Assembly: GCF_947498515.1 (NCBI RefSeq)
Contig: NZ_CANMKO010000005.1
Location: 186,001 to 250,000 of the forward strand
DNA length: 64,000 nt
Direction: 5' to 3'
Origin: an uncultured Pelagimonas sp.
Lineage (GTDB): Bacteria > Pseudomonadota > Alphaproteobacteria > Rhodobacterales > Rhodobacteraceae
Shown here: positions 18,593-26,934 of the stretch, in pieces
Layout: each line of letters starts with the position of its first letter
Position numbering within the stretch: position 1 is the stretch's first letter
Notes under the pieces: generated by a model
The model's input: the letters and a program-made list of their open reading frames with translations, nothing else
Databases searched by the model: none
What the model was told of the DNA's origin: nothing
Program-made: the position numbers and the translations under genes

Positions 18593-19180
18593 ATGCGTCA
18601 GGCCACGATTAGCCGCCAAACCGCCGAAACCGCGATTTCGGTCGAGATTAATCTCGATGGGTCCGGGACCTATGACAACAAAACCGGCGTTGGCTTTTTT
18701 GACCACATGCTTGATCAACTTTCGCGCCACTCCCTGATCGATATGACGGTGCGTTGTGACGGCGATTTGCACATCGATGATCACCACACCGTCGAAGATG
18801 TCGGCATTGCTCTGGGTCAAGCGATGGTGTCGGCCCTCGGCGACAAGCGCGGCATCCGCCGCTATGGCGATTGCCTTTTGGCGATGGATGACGCCTTGGT
18901 GCGCACAGCGCTTGATCTGTCGGGGCGTCCTTTCCTTGTGTGGAACGTTGATCTCCCGACCCAAAAGATCGGGACGTTTGATTGCGAATTGGTGCGTGAA
19001 TTCTTTCAGGCGCTAAGCACCCATGGCGGCATCACCCTTCACGTGGATGCCCTGCACGGGATCAACAGCCACCACATCGCCGAAGCGGCGTTTAAATCTG
19101 TGGCGCGCGCCTTGCGCGAAGCGGTTGAACCCGATCCGCGCAAGGCGGACGCGATCCCATCGACCAAGGGCATGCTCTAA
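18593..19180 (+). CDS. hisB: Imidazoleglycerol-phosphate dehydratase
   Basis: A 195-residue HisB that removes water from imidazole glycerol phosphate in the sixth step of histidine synthesis. The duplicated metal-binding motifs are visible: [11 protein letters not shown] (about 38-48), [16 protein letters not shown] (about 60-75) and the C-terminal [20 protein letters not shown]. It is full length for the monofunctional enzyme. It starts after AAGGAGAG and is followed by a GC-rich hairpin. It heads a histidine cluster that is interrupted by other genes. Confidence 0.97.
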   Translation: MRQATISRQTAETAISVEINLDGSGTYDNKTGVGFFDHMLDQLSRHSLIDMTVRCDGDLHIDDHHTVEDVGIALGQAMVSALGDKRGIRRYGDCLLAMDDALVRTALDLSGRPFLVWNVDLPTQKIGTFDCELVREFFQALSTHGGITLHVDALHGINSHHIAEAAFKSVARALREAVEPDPRKADAIPSTKGML

Positions 19181-19192
19181 GGCTTGAGATTC

Positions 19193-19215
19193 TGGGGCCC
19201 TAACGAGGGGCCCCA
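19193..19215 (+). terminator. Hairpin after hisB
   Basis: TGGGGCCC (19193-19200) and GGGCCCCA (19208-19215) form a perfect 8-bp stem with a 7-base loop between convergent genes. There is no T run, so any termination would be weak or factor-assisted. Confidence 0.5.
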
Positions 19216-19235
19216 TACTGCCAGGTTGGGCAAAA

Positions 19236-19832
19236 TTACCAACCTTGGCGACGCAAATACCACTCCGCAAAGACCAAGTTCGGCACCCAGCACAGCCAAG
19301 CGATGAAGGGGTATGCGGTTTCAAACCCCCAAAACACTTCGCCAAGCGGCAATTGCAGGCGCAATGTCACCGCCGCAAAGGTCAGCGCGGCGGATCGGAT
19401 GATCCATCGGCGATGATCCGAAATTCGACGGTTCATCGCATGCCAGATCGCCAAGCCCGTGGTGATCAGCCAAGCCACTGATAATAAAAAGAACCCGACT
19501 GCAGCGACGGTGCCAGTCGCCGCATAGGGCGCGATAATCAACCCCGCCACCCCCGATACCAGGATCGCCACGCCATAGGCGCGCCCCATCCAACGGTGCA
19601 GCCCCAAACGATTTTGACGTAAGTGTTGCGACAGTTGAAACGGCACCATCGCCAGCGCAATCGGGGCAAAAAAGATATGCGCCCAAAGCGCCAGTTCCCG
19701 CCCGTCCAGATGATGCACTACTCCCGGCATTGAGGGATCAACCCCAAAGACCAAAAACCGCCAAGAGACCAACGCCACCAAAAGCGACAGGACCCACAAA
19801 AGCTGGGACGGGAGTTTTGAAATATACGTCAT
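19236..19832 (-). CDS. DUF2306-type integral membrane protein
   Basis: A 198-residue protein with about six hydrophobic helices. It has the DUF2306 pattern: ALWAHIFFAPIALAMVPFQL, RLGLHRWMGRAYGVAILVSG, and RRISDHRRWIIRSAALTFAA with conserved His and Arg. The function is unknown; the motif histidines recall haem-binding membrane proteins. It is divergent from a TetR gene with two palindromes between them, so it is probably the TetR target. The ATG at 19832 is preferred to the in-frame start nine codons upstream. Confidence 0.75.
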   Translation of the reverse strand: MTYISKLPSQLLWVLSLLVALVSWRFLVFGVDPSMPGVVHHLDGRELALWAHIFFAPIALAMVPFQLSQHLRQNRLGLHRWMGRAYGVAILVSGVAGLIIAPYAATGTVAAVGFFLLSVAWLITTGLAIWHAMNRRISDHRRWIIRSAALTFAAVTLRLQLPLGEVFWGFETAYPFIAWLCWVPNLVFAEWYLRRQGW

Positions 19833-19851
19833 GGAGATGGCTCCGCTGCAA

Positions 19852-19880
19852 TTTGACACTGTAAACTTTCCACTGTCAAA
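19852..19880. promoter_or_regulatory. Candidate TetR operator 1
   Basis: TTTGACA (19852-19858) and TGTCAAA (19874-19880) flank further partial symmetry. It lies directly upstream of the DUF2306 start and between two divergent genes. Confidence 0.5.
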
Positions 19881-19892
19881 ATAGGAAGCAAC

Positions 19893-19905
19893 TTGACGCT
19901 GTCAA
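19893..19905. promoter_or_regulatory. Candidate TetR operator 2
   Basis: TTGAC-GCT-GTCAA is a perfect 5-3-5 palindrome 24 bp before the TetR start. It shares the TTGACRC.GTCAA theme of the 19852 site, which suggests autoregulation. Confidence 0.45.
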
Positions 19906-19928
19906 GGGGACTGATACTGTCCTCACAA

Positions 19929-20573
19929 ATGTCTGAACTCTCCCCCCCTTCCCCACTTTCTAACAAAGCCGCCCATCACCATGGCAATCTGCGTCCTGCC
20001 TTGATCGAGGCCGGTCTGGGTATTCTGATCGAAGAGGGTCTGGACAAGCTGACGCTAAGACGTTGTGCAGCCCGCGCCGGGGTGTCTCATGCGGCCCCTG
20101 CACATCATTTTGACGGCGTCGCAGGCCTGCGCGCCGCCATCGCCCAAGAAGGGTTTCGCATCTTTCGCAACTACATGCTGGATGCGCGCAACAATGCCGG
20201 GGCCGATCCCCATGCGCGGCTACGCGCCATCTGTCGGGGCTATATTTACTTTGCTGTTGATTTCCCGGACCTGTTTGAATTGATGTTCAATAACAAGGTG
20301 ATAAAGGACGTCACAAGCCTTCCTGCGCAGCCAGACACCGCCAATGGCTATGATGTGCTCAAGGACAGCTGCGCGCCCTTTGTGGCACCGGGCACCGACC
20401 CGGTTGTCGTAGAATCACAAGTTTGGTCGCTGGTGCATGGCTTTGGTAGTTTGATGCAAACCGGGCGCTTTGGCGGCCTGTCACCTGACGATCCCTGCGG
20501 CCCGCTTTTTGCACCTGTAATGGCGTTGTTGGATCAATTGCCGGTTTACCGCGATCCGCAATCTGGGGCTTGA
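19929..20573 (+). CDS. TetR/AcrR-family transcriptional regulator
   Basis: A 214-residue repressor. The N-terminal helix-turn-helix is at about residues 20-65 (HGNLRPALIEAGLGILIEEG, LTLRRCAARAGVSHAAPAHH). The ligand domain follows (FAVDFPDLFELMFNNKVI, TetR_C type). It is divergent from the DUF2306 gene across a short region with two palindromes, so it probably represses that gene and itself. The ATG at 19929 has a weak ribosome site. Only 56 bp separate its stop from hisH, so read-through into hisH is possible. Confidence 0.87.
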   Translation: MSELSPPSPLSNKAAHHHGNLRPALIEAGLGILIEEGLDKLTLRRCAARAGVSHAAPAHHFDGVAGLRAAIAQEGFRIFRNYMLDARNNAGADPHARLRAICRGYIYFAVDFPDLFELMFNNKVIKDVTSLPAQPDTANGYDVLKDSCAPFVAPGTDPVVVESQVWSLVHGFGSLMQTGRFGGLSPDDPCGPLFAPVMALLDQLPVYRDPQSGA

Positions 20574-20629
20574 CCCGGCCCCGGCTTCGCGGCAATCGAA
20601 AGCCAAGCACGCAACAAAGAGGCCCGACC

Positions 20630-21265
20630 ATGCTGACAGCGATCATCGACTATGAAAGCGGCAACCTGCATTCGGCGGAAAAAGCCTTTCAGCGTATGGC
20701 CGCTGAGATCGGCAATACCGAGGTGGTGATCACCGACGACCCAGATGTCGTCGCCAAAGCCGATCATTTGGTACTTCCCGGCGATGGGGCCTTCCCCTCT
20801 TGCGCCTCGGCACTCCGGGCATCGGGCTGTTTTGACGCCATGATCGAGGCGGTCGAAGTCAAGGGGCGCCCGTTCCTAGGGATTTGCGTTGGCATGCAAC
20901 TTATGGCGCGCAAAGGTCACGAATACCAAGAAACCGACGGTCTGGGTTGGATCGACGGTGAAATCGTCAAGATTGAGCCAACCGAAAAGGCACTCAAGGT
21001 CCCGCATATGGGCTGGAACGATCTAGTGATTGAACAGGCCCATCCGGTTCTGGACGGTCTCAAAACCGGTGATCACGCCTATTTTGTGCATTCTTATCAA
21101 ATGCATATGGACGATGCATCGCAACGGGTTGCCCATGTGGATTACGGCAACGACATCACCGCGATTGTCGCACGGGACAACCGTATCGGCCTGCAATTCC
21201 ACCCGGAAAAAAGCGCCGATGCCGGGCTTCGCATGATTGCCAATTTCTTGGCGTGGAAACCTTAA
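20630..21265 (+). CDS. hisH: Imidazole glycerol phosphate synthase, glutaminase subunit
   Basis: A 211-residue class I glutamine amidotransferase that supplies ammonia to HisF. The start is typical (LTAIIDYESGNLHSAEKAFQ). The catalytic Cys lies in LGICVGMQLMA and the His/Glu pair in LQFHPEKSADAG. AAGAGG precedes the ATG. The partner hisF is about 2.8 kb downstream, separated by hisA and small genes. Confidence 0.97.
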   Translation: MLTAIIDYESGNLHSAEKAFQRMAAEIGNTEVVITDDPDVVAKADHLVLPGDGAFPSCASALRASGCFDAMIEAVEVKGRPFLGICVGMQLMARKGHEYQETDGLGWIDGEIVKIEPTEKALKVPHMGWNDLVIEQAHPVLDGLKTGDHAYFVHSYQMHMDDASQRVAHVDYGNDITAIVARDNRIGLQFHPEKSADAGLRMIANFLAWKP

Positions 21266-21267
21266 AC

Positions 21268-21297
21268 CAAAAAGGCCGCCCCATTCGGAGCGGCCCC
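21268..21297 (-). terminator. Terminator after the DUF2147 gene
   Basis: On the minus strand GGCCGC and GCGGCC (21274-21295) form a stem followed by a T run (21268-21273). It could also act weakly on hisH from the other side. Confidence 0.65.
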
Positions 21298-21320
21298 ATC
21301 ATTCCAATGGATCAAAGCGC

Positions 21321-21704
21321 TTAGTTCACACGGGTCCATGTCTGGCTGGAACACAAAAGACCACCAGCAACACAGCCCTTGAGTTTGATCTTGTTGCCGT
21401 TCAACTGCATCTTGCCGATATAGATTTTGTCGTTGGACGGACGCCAAACTTTGCCCTCATAGGCCCCGCCCCCATTCGGCTTCATATTGCGCACCAACTG
21501 CTTGCCTTTGTTCGGGGAATTGTATTCGCCCGACCCATTGAACGTACGCACAATGGTGCCACAAATATTGCTACCGCATGGGGCCAGCTTCACATGTGCA
21601 TACGCGCCATCATCGGGTTGGGTTTTCCAAACACCTGCGGCTGGGTCTGCAAATGCCGCGCCCGCAACCAGTGTCAGCGCCGCTGCCAATACCAATTTCT
21701 TCAT
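21321..21704 (-). CDS. DUF2147-type secreted protein
   Basis: A 127-residue precursor with a signal peptide (MKKLVLAAALTLVAGAAFA, cleavage about residue 19). The mature part is a small beta-rich DUF2147 domain: GVWKTQPDDGAYAHVKLAP, CGTIVRTFN, and near the end LKGCVAGGLLCSSQTWTRV, with paired cysteines. The function of the family is not established. GGAGGAGA precedes the ATG at 21704. It is divergent from hisA. Confidence 0.85.
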   Translation of the reverse strand: MKKLVLAAALTLVAGAAFADPAAGVWKTQPDDGAYAHVKLAPCGSNICGTIVRTFNGSGEYNSPNKGKQLVRNMKPNGGGAYEGKVWRPSNDKIYIGKMQLNGNKIKLKGCVAGGLLCSSQTWTRVN

Positions 21705-21843
21705 ATCTCGCTCTCCTCCCATTGAGATCACGCCTAGCTTGACGTGAACGTCACCTTTCGATCAAGCGTGACCCAAGGTCGGCTTGCATGTTTCGTGGCG
21801 TCAGATTAAGGGGCAAACAGGCACAAAGATAGGGACGCAAACC

Positions 21844-22566
21844 ATGATCCTTTACCCGGCGATCGATCTCAAAGACGGCAACGCAGTACGACTGTTGCGC
21901 GGTGACATGGACAAGGCGACCGTCTTTAGCGACGATCCTGCCGCCCAAGCGATGGAATTTGTCGCCGCGGGCTGCGAATGGTTGCATCTGGTTGACCTCA
22001 ACGGGGCCTTTGCGGGCGAGCCGGTGAACGCTGCGGCGGTTGAGGCGATCCTGAGCCAAACCAAAACCCCGGCGCAACTTGGCGGTGGCATCCGCGACAT
22101 GGCGACAATCGAGATGTGGCTCTCCAAGGGATTGGCCCGCGTCATCCTTGGCACCGTCGCCGTTGAAAACCCCGATCTGGTGCGCGAAGCAGCAAAGGCT
22201 TTCCCCGGTCAGGTTGCCGTGGGTATCGACGCCAAAGACGGCAAAGTCGCCACCAAAGGCTGGGCCGAAGTCACCAATGTCGATGCCACCGATTTGGCGA
22301 AATCCTTTGAGGATGCGGGCGTTGCGGCGATCATCTATACCGACATCAACCGCGACGGTGCCATGCAAGGCCCCAATGTCGAAGCCACCGCGGCTCTGGC
22401 CAATGCCGTCACCATCCCGGTAGTTGCTTCGGGCGGTGTGTCTTCGTTGAAAGACCTCAAAGACTTGAACACCTGTGGCGCGCCCCTCAACGGGGCGATC
22501 TCGGGCCGTGCGCTTTATGATGGGGCCATCGACCTCAAAGATGCGCTGGAATTACTCAAAGCATAG
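21844..22566 (+). CDS. hisA: Phosphoribosylformimino-5-aminoimidazole carboxamide ribotide isomerase
   Basis: A 240-residue (beta/alpha)8-barrel isomerase of histidine synthesis. Both phosphate-binding half-barrel signatures are seen: the catalytic start [35 protein letters not shown] in the first half, [14 protein letters not shown], and [14 protein letters not shown] near the end. It is full length. It lies between hisH and two small membrane-protein genes that precede hisF. Confidence 0.97.
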   Translation: MILYPAIDLKDGNAVRLLRGDMDKATVFSDDPAAQAMEFVAAGCEWLHLVDLNGAFAGEPVNAAAVEAILSQTKTPAQLGGGIRDMATIEMWLSKGLARVILGTVAVENPDLVREAAKAFPGQVAVGIDAKDGKVATKGWAEVTNVDATDLAKSFEDAGVAAIIYTDINRDGAMQGPNVEATAALANAVTIPVVASGGVSSLKDLKDLNTCGAPLNGAISGRALYDGAIDLKDALELLKA

Positions 22567-22627
22567 GTCAGGGATAGCCGACCAGACCGTCTGCCCCGGC
22601 ATCTCTACAACACCATCGAAACCGATT

Positions 22628-22987
22628 TTGTTTTGGTGGTGTGTGATCTGGACCGCTGGCATTTATTTTGCCCTCTTGATTGGGGGACTATCGACCTCAA
22701 ACTGGAAACGCCGTTTCCTGTGTTGGGGGGCACCGGCAATTCTATTTGGGGTCTTTGTGCTCCTGATGCCTTTGGGCGCGGACCACCTGATACGCATAGG
22801 GTGTCATGGGAACCTTCTCAAAGGGTGGCATTGCCCTGACCTTCCGTTTCTGGCCGAACTCCTGAATGCATGCCTACGTGCCGGTGCACTCTTCACGACA
22901 ACAAGTGTAGTCGCGGCCCCTCTCTTCTATCTTCTTGCTTTCCTTTGGGAAATCACCCGACTCTTGGATAGTCGCGCGCAGCGATAA
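22628..22987 (+). CDS. Small membrane protein of unknown function (uncertain start)
   Basis: About 119 residues, mostly hydrophobic, with three likely helices (FWWCVIWTAGIYFALLIGG, CWGAPAILFGVFVLLMP and a third near the C-terminus) and short charged loops. No family is recognised. The frame has no ATG after hisA; TTG 22628 or GTG 22643 are candidates, neither with a good ribosome site. Segregated hydrophobic segments with positive loops suggest a real protein, but it could be a degenerated gene. Confidence 0.5.
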   Translation: MFWWCVIWTAGIYFALLIGGLSTSNWKRRFLCWGAPAILFGVFVLLMPLGADHLIRIGCHGNLLKGWHCPDLPFLAELLNACLRAGALFTTTSVVAAPLFYLLAFLWEITRLLDSRAQR

Positions 22988-23063
22988 ACCCCGAAAAGCG
23001 GGACCGTTTGTCACGCTTTCAAACATACAGGAAGCACCTACCTTTCATCTGAAAGGAAAGCTC

Positions 23064-23549
23064 ATGTTCTCCCAAACTTCCACTTGCCCCCTCCCCGTTT
23101 CCAGCGCCTTGCATCAAATGCGCACCCCCGGTGACTTTCTCGATTGCTATCGCGTGACCTCGGACATGGCCCCGCGCGCGGCTGCCAAGATCATCACCGA
23201 TTTCCCCGGCTGGGCCCAGCTTCTTGTCAAACTGCGTGGGATTTTCACCGCGCCCTTTGGCCTAAAACAATCTGGCCCCGAAGATGTCGACAGCGTCGGG
23301 TTCTTTCCCGTCATTTCAGACACGCCGACCGAATTGATCGCTGGGTTTGACGACAAACACCTCAATTTCCGCGTGTCCGTTGTGCAGACCGATGGCCATG
23401 TTCATCTGGCCACTTGGGTTTCCCCGCACAACATTGGTGGGCGCTTGTACCTAACTGCGATCCTGCCATTTCACATCTTAATCGCACGTGACGCTTTGGT
23501 TCGTGTCCAAAACAACCCAGCATCCGGTCCAACACTTTCGGCAACATGA
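23064..23549 (+). CDS. DUF2867-type protein
   Basis: A 161-residue cytosolic protein with the DUF2867 pattern: SDMAPRAAAKIITDFPGWA, then GFDDKHLNFRVSV, and a hydrophobic end (GRLYLTAILPFHILIARDAL). The function is not known; members occur as single domains or attached to oxidoreductases. AAAGGAAAG precedes the ATG at 23064. It sits inside the interrupted histidine cluster without an obvious link to histidine. Confidence 0.75.
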   Translation: MFSQTSTCPLPVSSALHQMRTPGDFLDCYRVTSDMAPRAAAKIITDFPGWAQLLVKLRGIFTAPFGLKQSGPEDVDSVGFFPVISDTPTELIAGFDDKHLNFRVSVVQTDGHVHLATWVSPHNIGGRLYLTAILPFHILIARDALVRVQNNPASGPTLSAT

Positions 23550-23589
23550 TCACAACAACGTCGCAAGGTTGCCTTTAAAAGGCCCTGGC

Positions 23590-24000
23590 GTGCAAACAGG
23601 GTGTGCCAAACAACTTGATAGTCTCGGTACAAGGACCGCCTTTGTGTTTGCCTTTTTGATCATGCTAACCGTTGCCGCCATCGGCCCCATTCTGGCCATC
23701 ACTATCTACCACTTGCGCAAGGAAACTGGTGCCGGAGCTATCAGCACAGCAACCCAGATCGGCATGGTGGCTCATTGCCTCCTTGTCTTGTCAGCCGTCT
23801 ACTTCATCAAAACGTCCGGCTGTTCCGGAACCCGTGAAACCGGCATCACCTGCACTGAATATTCCGACAGTCTCGGCACAATCCTGTTCGCGCTCTCAGT
23901 CTGGCTCAAACAGACCGGCCTAGTCGTGTTGCCTGCCATGTTTGTGGTCTATGCCCTGACTTATTTCTATCATCTGGGTGATGAAAAGGCCCAAACCTAA
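23590..24000 (+). CDS. Small membrane protein of unknown function (uncertain start)
   Basis: About 136 residues if it begins at GTG 23590; the frame is open further upstream and overlaps the DUF2867 gene. Three hydrophobic segments are visible (FVFAFLIMLTVAAIGPILAI, HCLLVLSAVYFI, LVVLPAMFVVYALTYFY), with a Cys-containing loop between the second and third. No family is recognised. It resembles the small membrane gene at 22628 only in general character. Confidence 0.5.
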   Translation: MQTGCAKQLDSLGTRTAFVFAFLIMLTVAAIGPILAITIYHLRKETGAGAISTATQIGMVAHCLLVLSAVYFIKTSGCSGTRETGITCTEYSDSLGTILFALSVWLKQTGLVVLPAMFVVYALTYFYHLGDEKAQT

Positions 24001-24087
24001 CCCCAATCAAAGACAGATCTAAACACGGCGGCCTAAATCTGCGATCAAAGGCTTTCCTTGCGGGCCATGTCGGGCCATAAGACCGGC

Positions 24088-24846
24088 ATGTTGAAAACAC
24101 GTATCATTCCTTGCCTCGACGTCGCGGATGGCCGCGTTGTCAAAGGCGTGAACTTTGTCGATCTGGTGGATGCCGGCGACCCTGTGGATGCCGCCCGCGC
24201 CTATGACGCCGCTGGGGCCGATGAAATCTGTTTCCTCGACATTCATGCCACCCATGAAAACCGCGGCACCATGTTCGACGTTGTCACCCGGACAGCAGAA
24301 CAGTGTTTTATCCCACTGACCGTTGGCGGTGGGGTCCGCACGTCCGAAGATGTACGCGCACTCTTGCTCGCCGGGGCCGACAAGGTAAGCTTCAACTCAG
24401 CCGCCGTGGCCAACCCGGACGTGGTGGCCGACGCGGCCGACCGCTTTGGCAGCCAATGCATCGTCGTGGCCATCGACGCGAAAACCGTTGAACCGGGCCG
24501 GTGGGAAATCTTCACCCATGGTGGGCGCAAATCCACCGGCATCGACGCCGTCGAATTTGCCAAAACCGTCGCGGCCAAAGGTTGTGGTGAAATCCTCCTT
24601 ACATCTATGGATCGTGATGGCACCAAAGCCGGGTTCAACTTGCCCCTGACCAAGGCGATTTCCGATGCGGTTGACGTTCCGGTCATTGCCTCGGGCGGTG
24701 TCGGCAATCTCAATCACTTGGTCGAGGGCGTCACCAAGGGCGGTGCAAGCGCCGTTTTGGCCGCCTCAATCTTTCACTTTGGCGAATACACCATCGGTGA
24801 GGCCAAGCAACACATGGCTGACGCCGGTATCGCAGTGAGGCTCTGA
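24088..24846 (+). CDS. hisF: Imidazole glycerol phosphate synthase, cyclase subunit
   Basis: A 252-residue (beta/alpha)8-barrel that uses ammonia from HisH to form imidazole glycerol phosphate and AICAR. Typical segments are [19 protein letters not shown] at the start (catalytic Asp in CLDV), [20 protein letters not shown], and [17 protein letters not shown]. The stop overlaps the hisE start by one base (TGATG), so the two are translationally coupled. Confidence 0.98.
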   Translation: MLKTRIIPCLDVADGRVVKGVNFVDLVDAGDPVDAARAYDAAGADEICFLDIHATHENRGTMFDVVTRTAEQCFIPLTVGGGVRTSEDVRALLLAGADKVSFNSAAVANPDVVADAADRFGSQCIVVAIDAKTVEPGRWEIFTHGGRKSTGIDAVEFAKTVAAKGCGEILLTSMDRDGTKAGFNLPLTKAISDAVDVPVIASGGVGNLNHLVEGVTKGGASAVLAASIFHFGEYTIGEAKQHMADAGIAVRL

Positions 24847-25154
24847 TGTCTGTTCTCCACGATCTAGAAACCACCATCGCCGCCCGCAAATCCGCCGATC
24901 CTGATAGCAGTTGGACCGCCAAGCTTCTGGCCAAAGGGCCAGAAAAATGCGCTGAGAAATTTGGTGAAGAGGCGATCGAAGCTATTATCGCGGCGGCCAA
25001 AAATGACCGCGAAAACCTGACCTACGAAAGCGCCGATGTGCTCTATCATCTGTTGGTTATGCTTGCGGCGCGGGACATTCCTTTGGATGATGTCCTGACC
25101 GAACTGGCCCGCCGCCAAGGCACATCCGGCATCACCGAAAAAGCCAGCCGCTAA
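24846..25154 (+). CDS. hisE: Phosphoribosyl-ATP pyrophosphatase
   Basis: A 102-residue all-helical MazG-like pyrophosphatase that carries out the second step of histidine synthesis. The metal-binding helices carry KCAEKFGEEAIEAIIAA and YESADVLYHLLVMLAA. It is coupled to hisF by TGATG. The separate HisE, not fused to HisI, is usual for alphaproteobacteria. Confidence 0.97.
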   Translation: MSVLHDLETTIAARKSADPDSSWTAKLLAKGPEKCAEKFGEEAIEAIIAAAKNDRENLTYESADVLYHLLVMLAARDIPLDDVLTELARRQGTSGITEKASR

Positions 25155-25167
25155 TCTCCTGCCCGAT

Positions 25168-25187
25168 GGGATGGTGGGCGGGGCGGG
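25168..25187 (+). other. G-quadruplex-type motif after hisE
   Basis: Four runs of three or more Gs with loops ATGGT, C and C in the convergent gap after hisE. Two similar G-rich motifs occur at 30966 and 54012, all on the plus strand between genes. Confidence 0.45.
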
Positions 25188-25214
25188 TTTGCAACGCAAA
25201 AAGCGCCGTCTCCA

Positions 25215-25682
25215 TCACAGTTTTGAAGAAATAACCCCAGTGGCAAAGCCGCCCATGCGCAGCTCGCCAAACAACCGCTGATATTCAATCTTGGGGCAGC
25301 GATTCATCACCACGTCAACACCGTGCGCCTCGGCCACAAGCGCTGCATCGGCATGTTCGACACCAATCTGCATCCAAATCGTGCGCAGGTTCGGGAACAC
25401 ATCCAAAGCCTCAGACACAATCGGCGGAACATGTTCCGAACGCCGAAAGATATCGACCATATCGACGTCTTTGGGACAATCGCGCAAAGACCCAACCACC
25501 TCTTGACCAAACAAGCGTTCGCCAGCATGGCGTGGATTGACCGGGACCACACGAAACCCTTTGAGGGTCAAATAGCGCGCCACAAAATAACTTGGTCGCA
25601 CCGGGTTCAACGACACCCCAACAACAGCAATCACTCGGGTGCGGGCCAAAACCGTTTTAAGAAAATCGTCTGAATAGCTCAT
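25215..25682 (-). CDS. CoA-binding domain protein (YccU type)
   Basis: A 155-residue single Rossmann domain of the CoA_binding family: VIAVVGVSLNPVRPSYFVAR at about residues 17-36, RVVPVNPRHAGERLFG, and [20 protein letters not shown]. It resembles the CoA-binding domain of succinyl-CoA synthetase alone. The physiological role of this widespread family is unclear. It converges on hisE. Confidence 0.88.
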   Translation of the reverse strand: MSYSDDFLKTVLARTRVIAVVGVSLNPVRPSYFVARYLTLKGFRVVPVNPRHAGERLFGQEVVGSLRDCPKDVDMVDIFRRSEHVPPIVSEALDVFPNLRTIWMQIGVEHADAALVAEAHGVDVVMNRCPKIEYQRLFGELRMGGFATGVISSKL

Positions 25683-25708
25683 ATTTTCACCCTATCCCAA
25701 GCACACGG

Positions 25709-25743
25709 CAAAAGAAAAGGCGCCCGGGTCACGACCGGGCGCC
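25709..25743 (-). terminator. Terminator after the DUF2235 gene
   Basis: GGCGCCCGG and CCGGGCGCC (25719-25743) form a perfect 9-bp stem with a 7-base loop. On the minus strand it is followed by TTTTCTTTT. It probably ends the transcript of the molybdopterin hydroxylase/DUF2235 pair. Confidence 0.75.
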
Positions 25744-25866
25744 AGTTACGGAACGAGGGACAGTGAAGGTTTCGCAGGGGTTCCGATCCTGCGTCCTGAA
25801 TAACAAATAGGCATTCATGTCACAGTTTAAACCCCTATCAACCTTTTGTGAAAATAATTCTTGCCA

Positions 25867-26934
25867 TCAACTAATCGCACGTTTTCCGACCGGCTTGTCC
25901 GGGTGCTCAAAACTGGAATGAAAGCTCTCTGAAGGATCTTCGCCGACACTCCGCTTGCGACGCAGCAAGAACAGTTTCCCAAACCCTTGCCACGTTCCCA
26001 CCGATGGTGCGGTCGCATCCTCGGGAAACATGCCGCGCCAACCTTCTGGTAAGTCCAAGTCACAGCGTTCAAGGTTTTCTAGCATCCAATTCAATGGGAT
26101 GTTGGCCAATGGACGGGCGTTTTGACGTGCCCCGATCATCCCGCCAATGTCGCCATGCGCGCCCCGAAACCACACCTGATCCACATGCCCTTGGTAATCG
26201 TCTCGACATGTCCAAAGCACCGGCGCAAAAGCCATACGCGTCTCATCATGGGCCAAAGCATGAAATCCATGGCGAATCGAATCACCTAACTCATGATTGT
26301 GAAACTCATGATTTTGCACCATGAACCGCCAAATCACCGGCAAACGCAGCCCCAAGGCTTTGACCGTATCCCAAACACCAACAACCTCTATCGGTGCGCT
26401 ATCGTGACAATAAAGCCCAGCAAAGGCCTGCGCCGACGTCCCTTTGGGGGCATAACGATATAGGCGGTAAATCTGTCGAATATTGCGTTCTGTCGCATGT
26501 TCCGCCTTGAGCAACCCGACCTGATCTATCACCCCGGCAAGCGAACGCACCGCATAAGCCCCCCGCGAAAACCCAAGCAGAAAAATCCTGTCACCGGGTT
26601 TGTAGCGGGACGCGAGATATCCATAGGCGCGGCGAATCTGACGATTGATCCCGCGGCCCAACACCACCTCATGGGTGCTTTTCCAATCGCGCCACTGGAT
26701 GCCGGCCTCATAATAAAGCGACGCCTGCCCATGGGCATTCAAAAGCCGAAACGTCAGGCCAGCATTGGTTTCTTGACCCCGTTTCAAAGTCGATGCGGTG
26801 CCGTCCAGAATGATGACGTGGTCGCGTGGCCCACGCCGCGGCGTCAGCGCGGAATGATCCGAGGCAAAGCGCCGCCGAATCCATCCAAAAAACCTATCAG
26901 TCAGTCCTGTTTCCGTCGGCCCTATTGTCTGCAT
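25867..26934 (-). CDS. DUF2235 alpha/beta hydrolase (Tle1-like phospholipase domain)
   Basis: A 355-residue protein with the DUF2235 fold. An early Asp motif (VIILDGTAST, about 42-51) is followed by the nucleophile elbow GFSRGAYAVRSLAG (Ser at about 122), the acid region VVGVWDTVKALGL, ALAHDETRMAFAP and VWFRGAHGDIGG. DUF2235 is the catalytic domain of Tle1 type VI lipase effectors, but standalone forms are widespread and no VgrG, PAAR or immunity gene lies nearby, so effector function is not supported. Its start overlaps the end of the molybdopterin hydroxylase gene by 38 bases. Confidence 0.85.
   Translation of the reverse strand: MQTIGPTETGLTDRFFGWIRRRFASDHSALTPRRGPRDHVIILDGTASTLKRGQETNAGLTFRLLNAHGQASLYYEAGIQWRDWKSTHEVVLGRGINRQIRRAYGYLASRYKPGDRIFLLGFSRGAYAVRSLAGVIDQVGLLKAEHATERNIRQIYRLYRYAPKGTSAQAFAGLYCHDSAPIEVVGVWDTVKALGLRLPVIWRFMVQNHEFHNHELGDSIRHGFHALAHDETRMAFAPVLWTCRDDYQGHVDQVWFRGAHGDIGGMIGARQNARPLANIPLNWMLENLERCDLDLPEGWRGMFPEDATAPSVGTWQGFGKLFLLRRKRSVGEDPSESFHSSFEHPDKPVGKRAIS

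Noticed and set aside
19893-19905. TTGAC-GCT-GTCAA as a further parS site
   Set aside because: It shares the TTGAC/GTCAA arms but has a 3-base spacer instead of AGCT and fits better as a TetR operator between divergent genes.
25745-25866. Small RNA in the gap after the DUF2235 gene
   Set aside because: No promoter/terminator pair in a consistent orientation could be found apart from the terminator already assigned to the minus-strand transcript.
25867-26934. DUF2235 protein as a type VI secretion effector
   Set aside because: The catalytic domain resembles Tle1 but no VgrG, PAAR, adaptor or immunity gene is nearby; standalone DUF2235 proteins are common.
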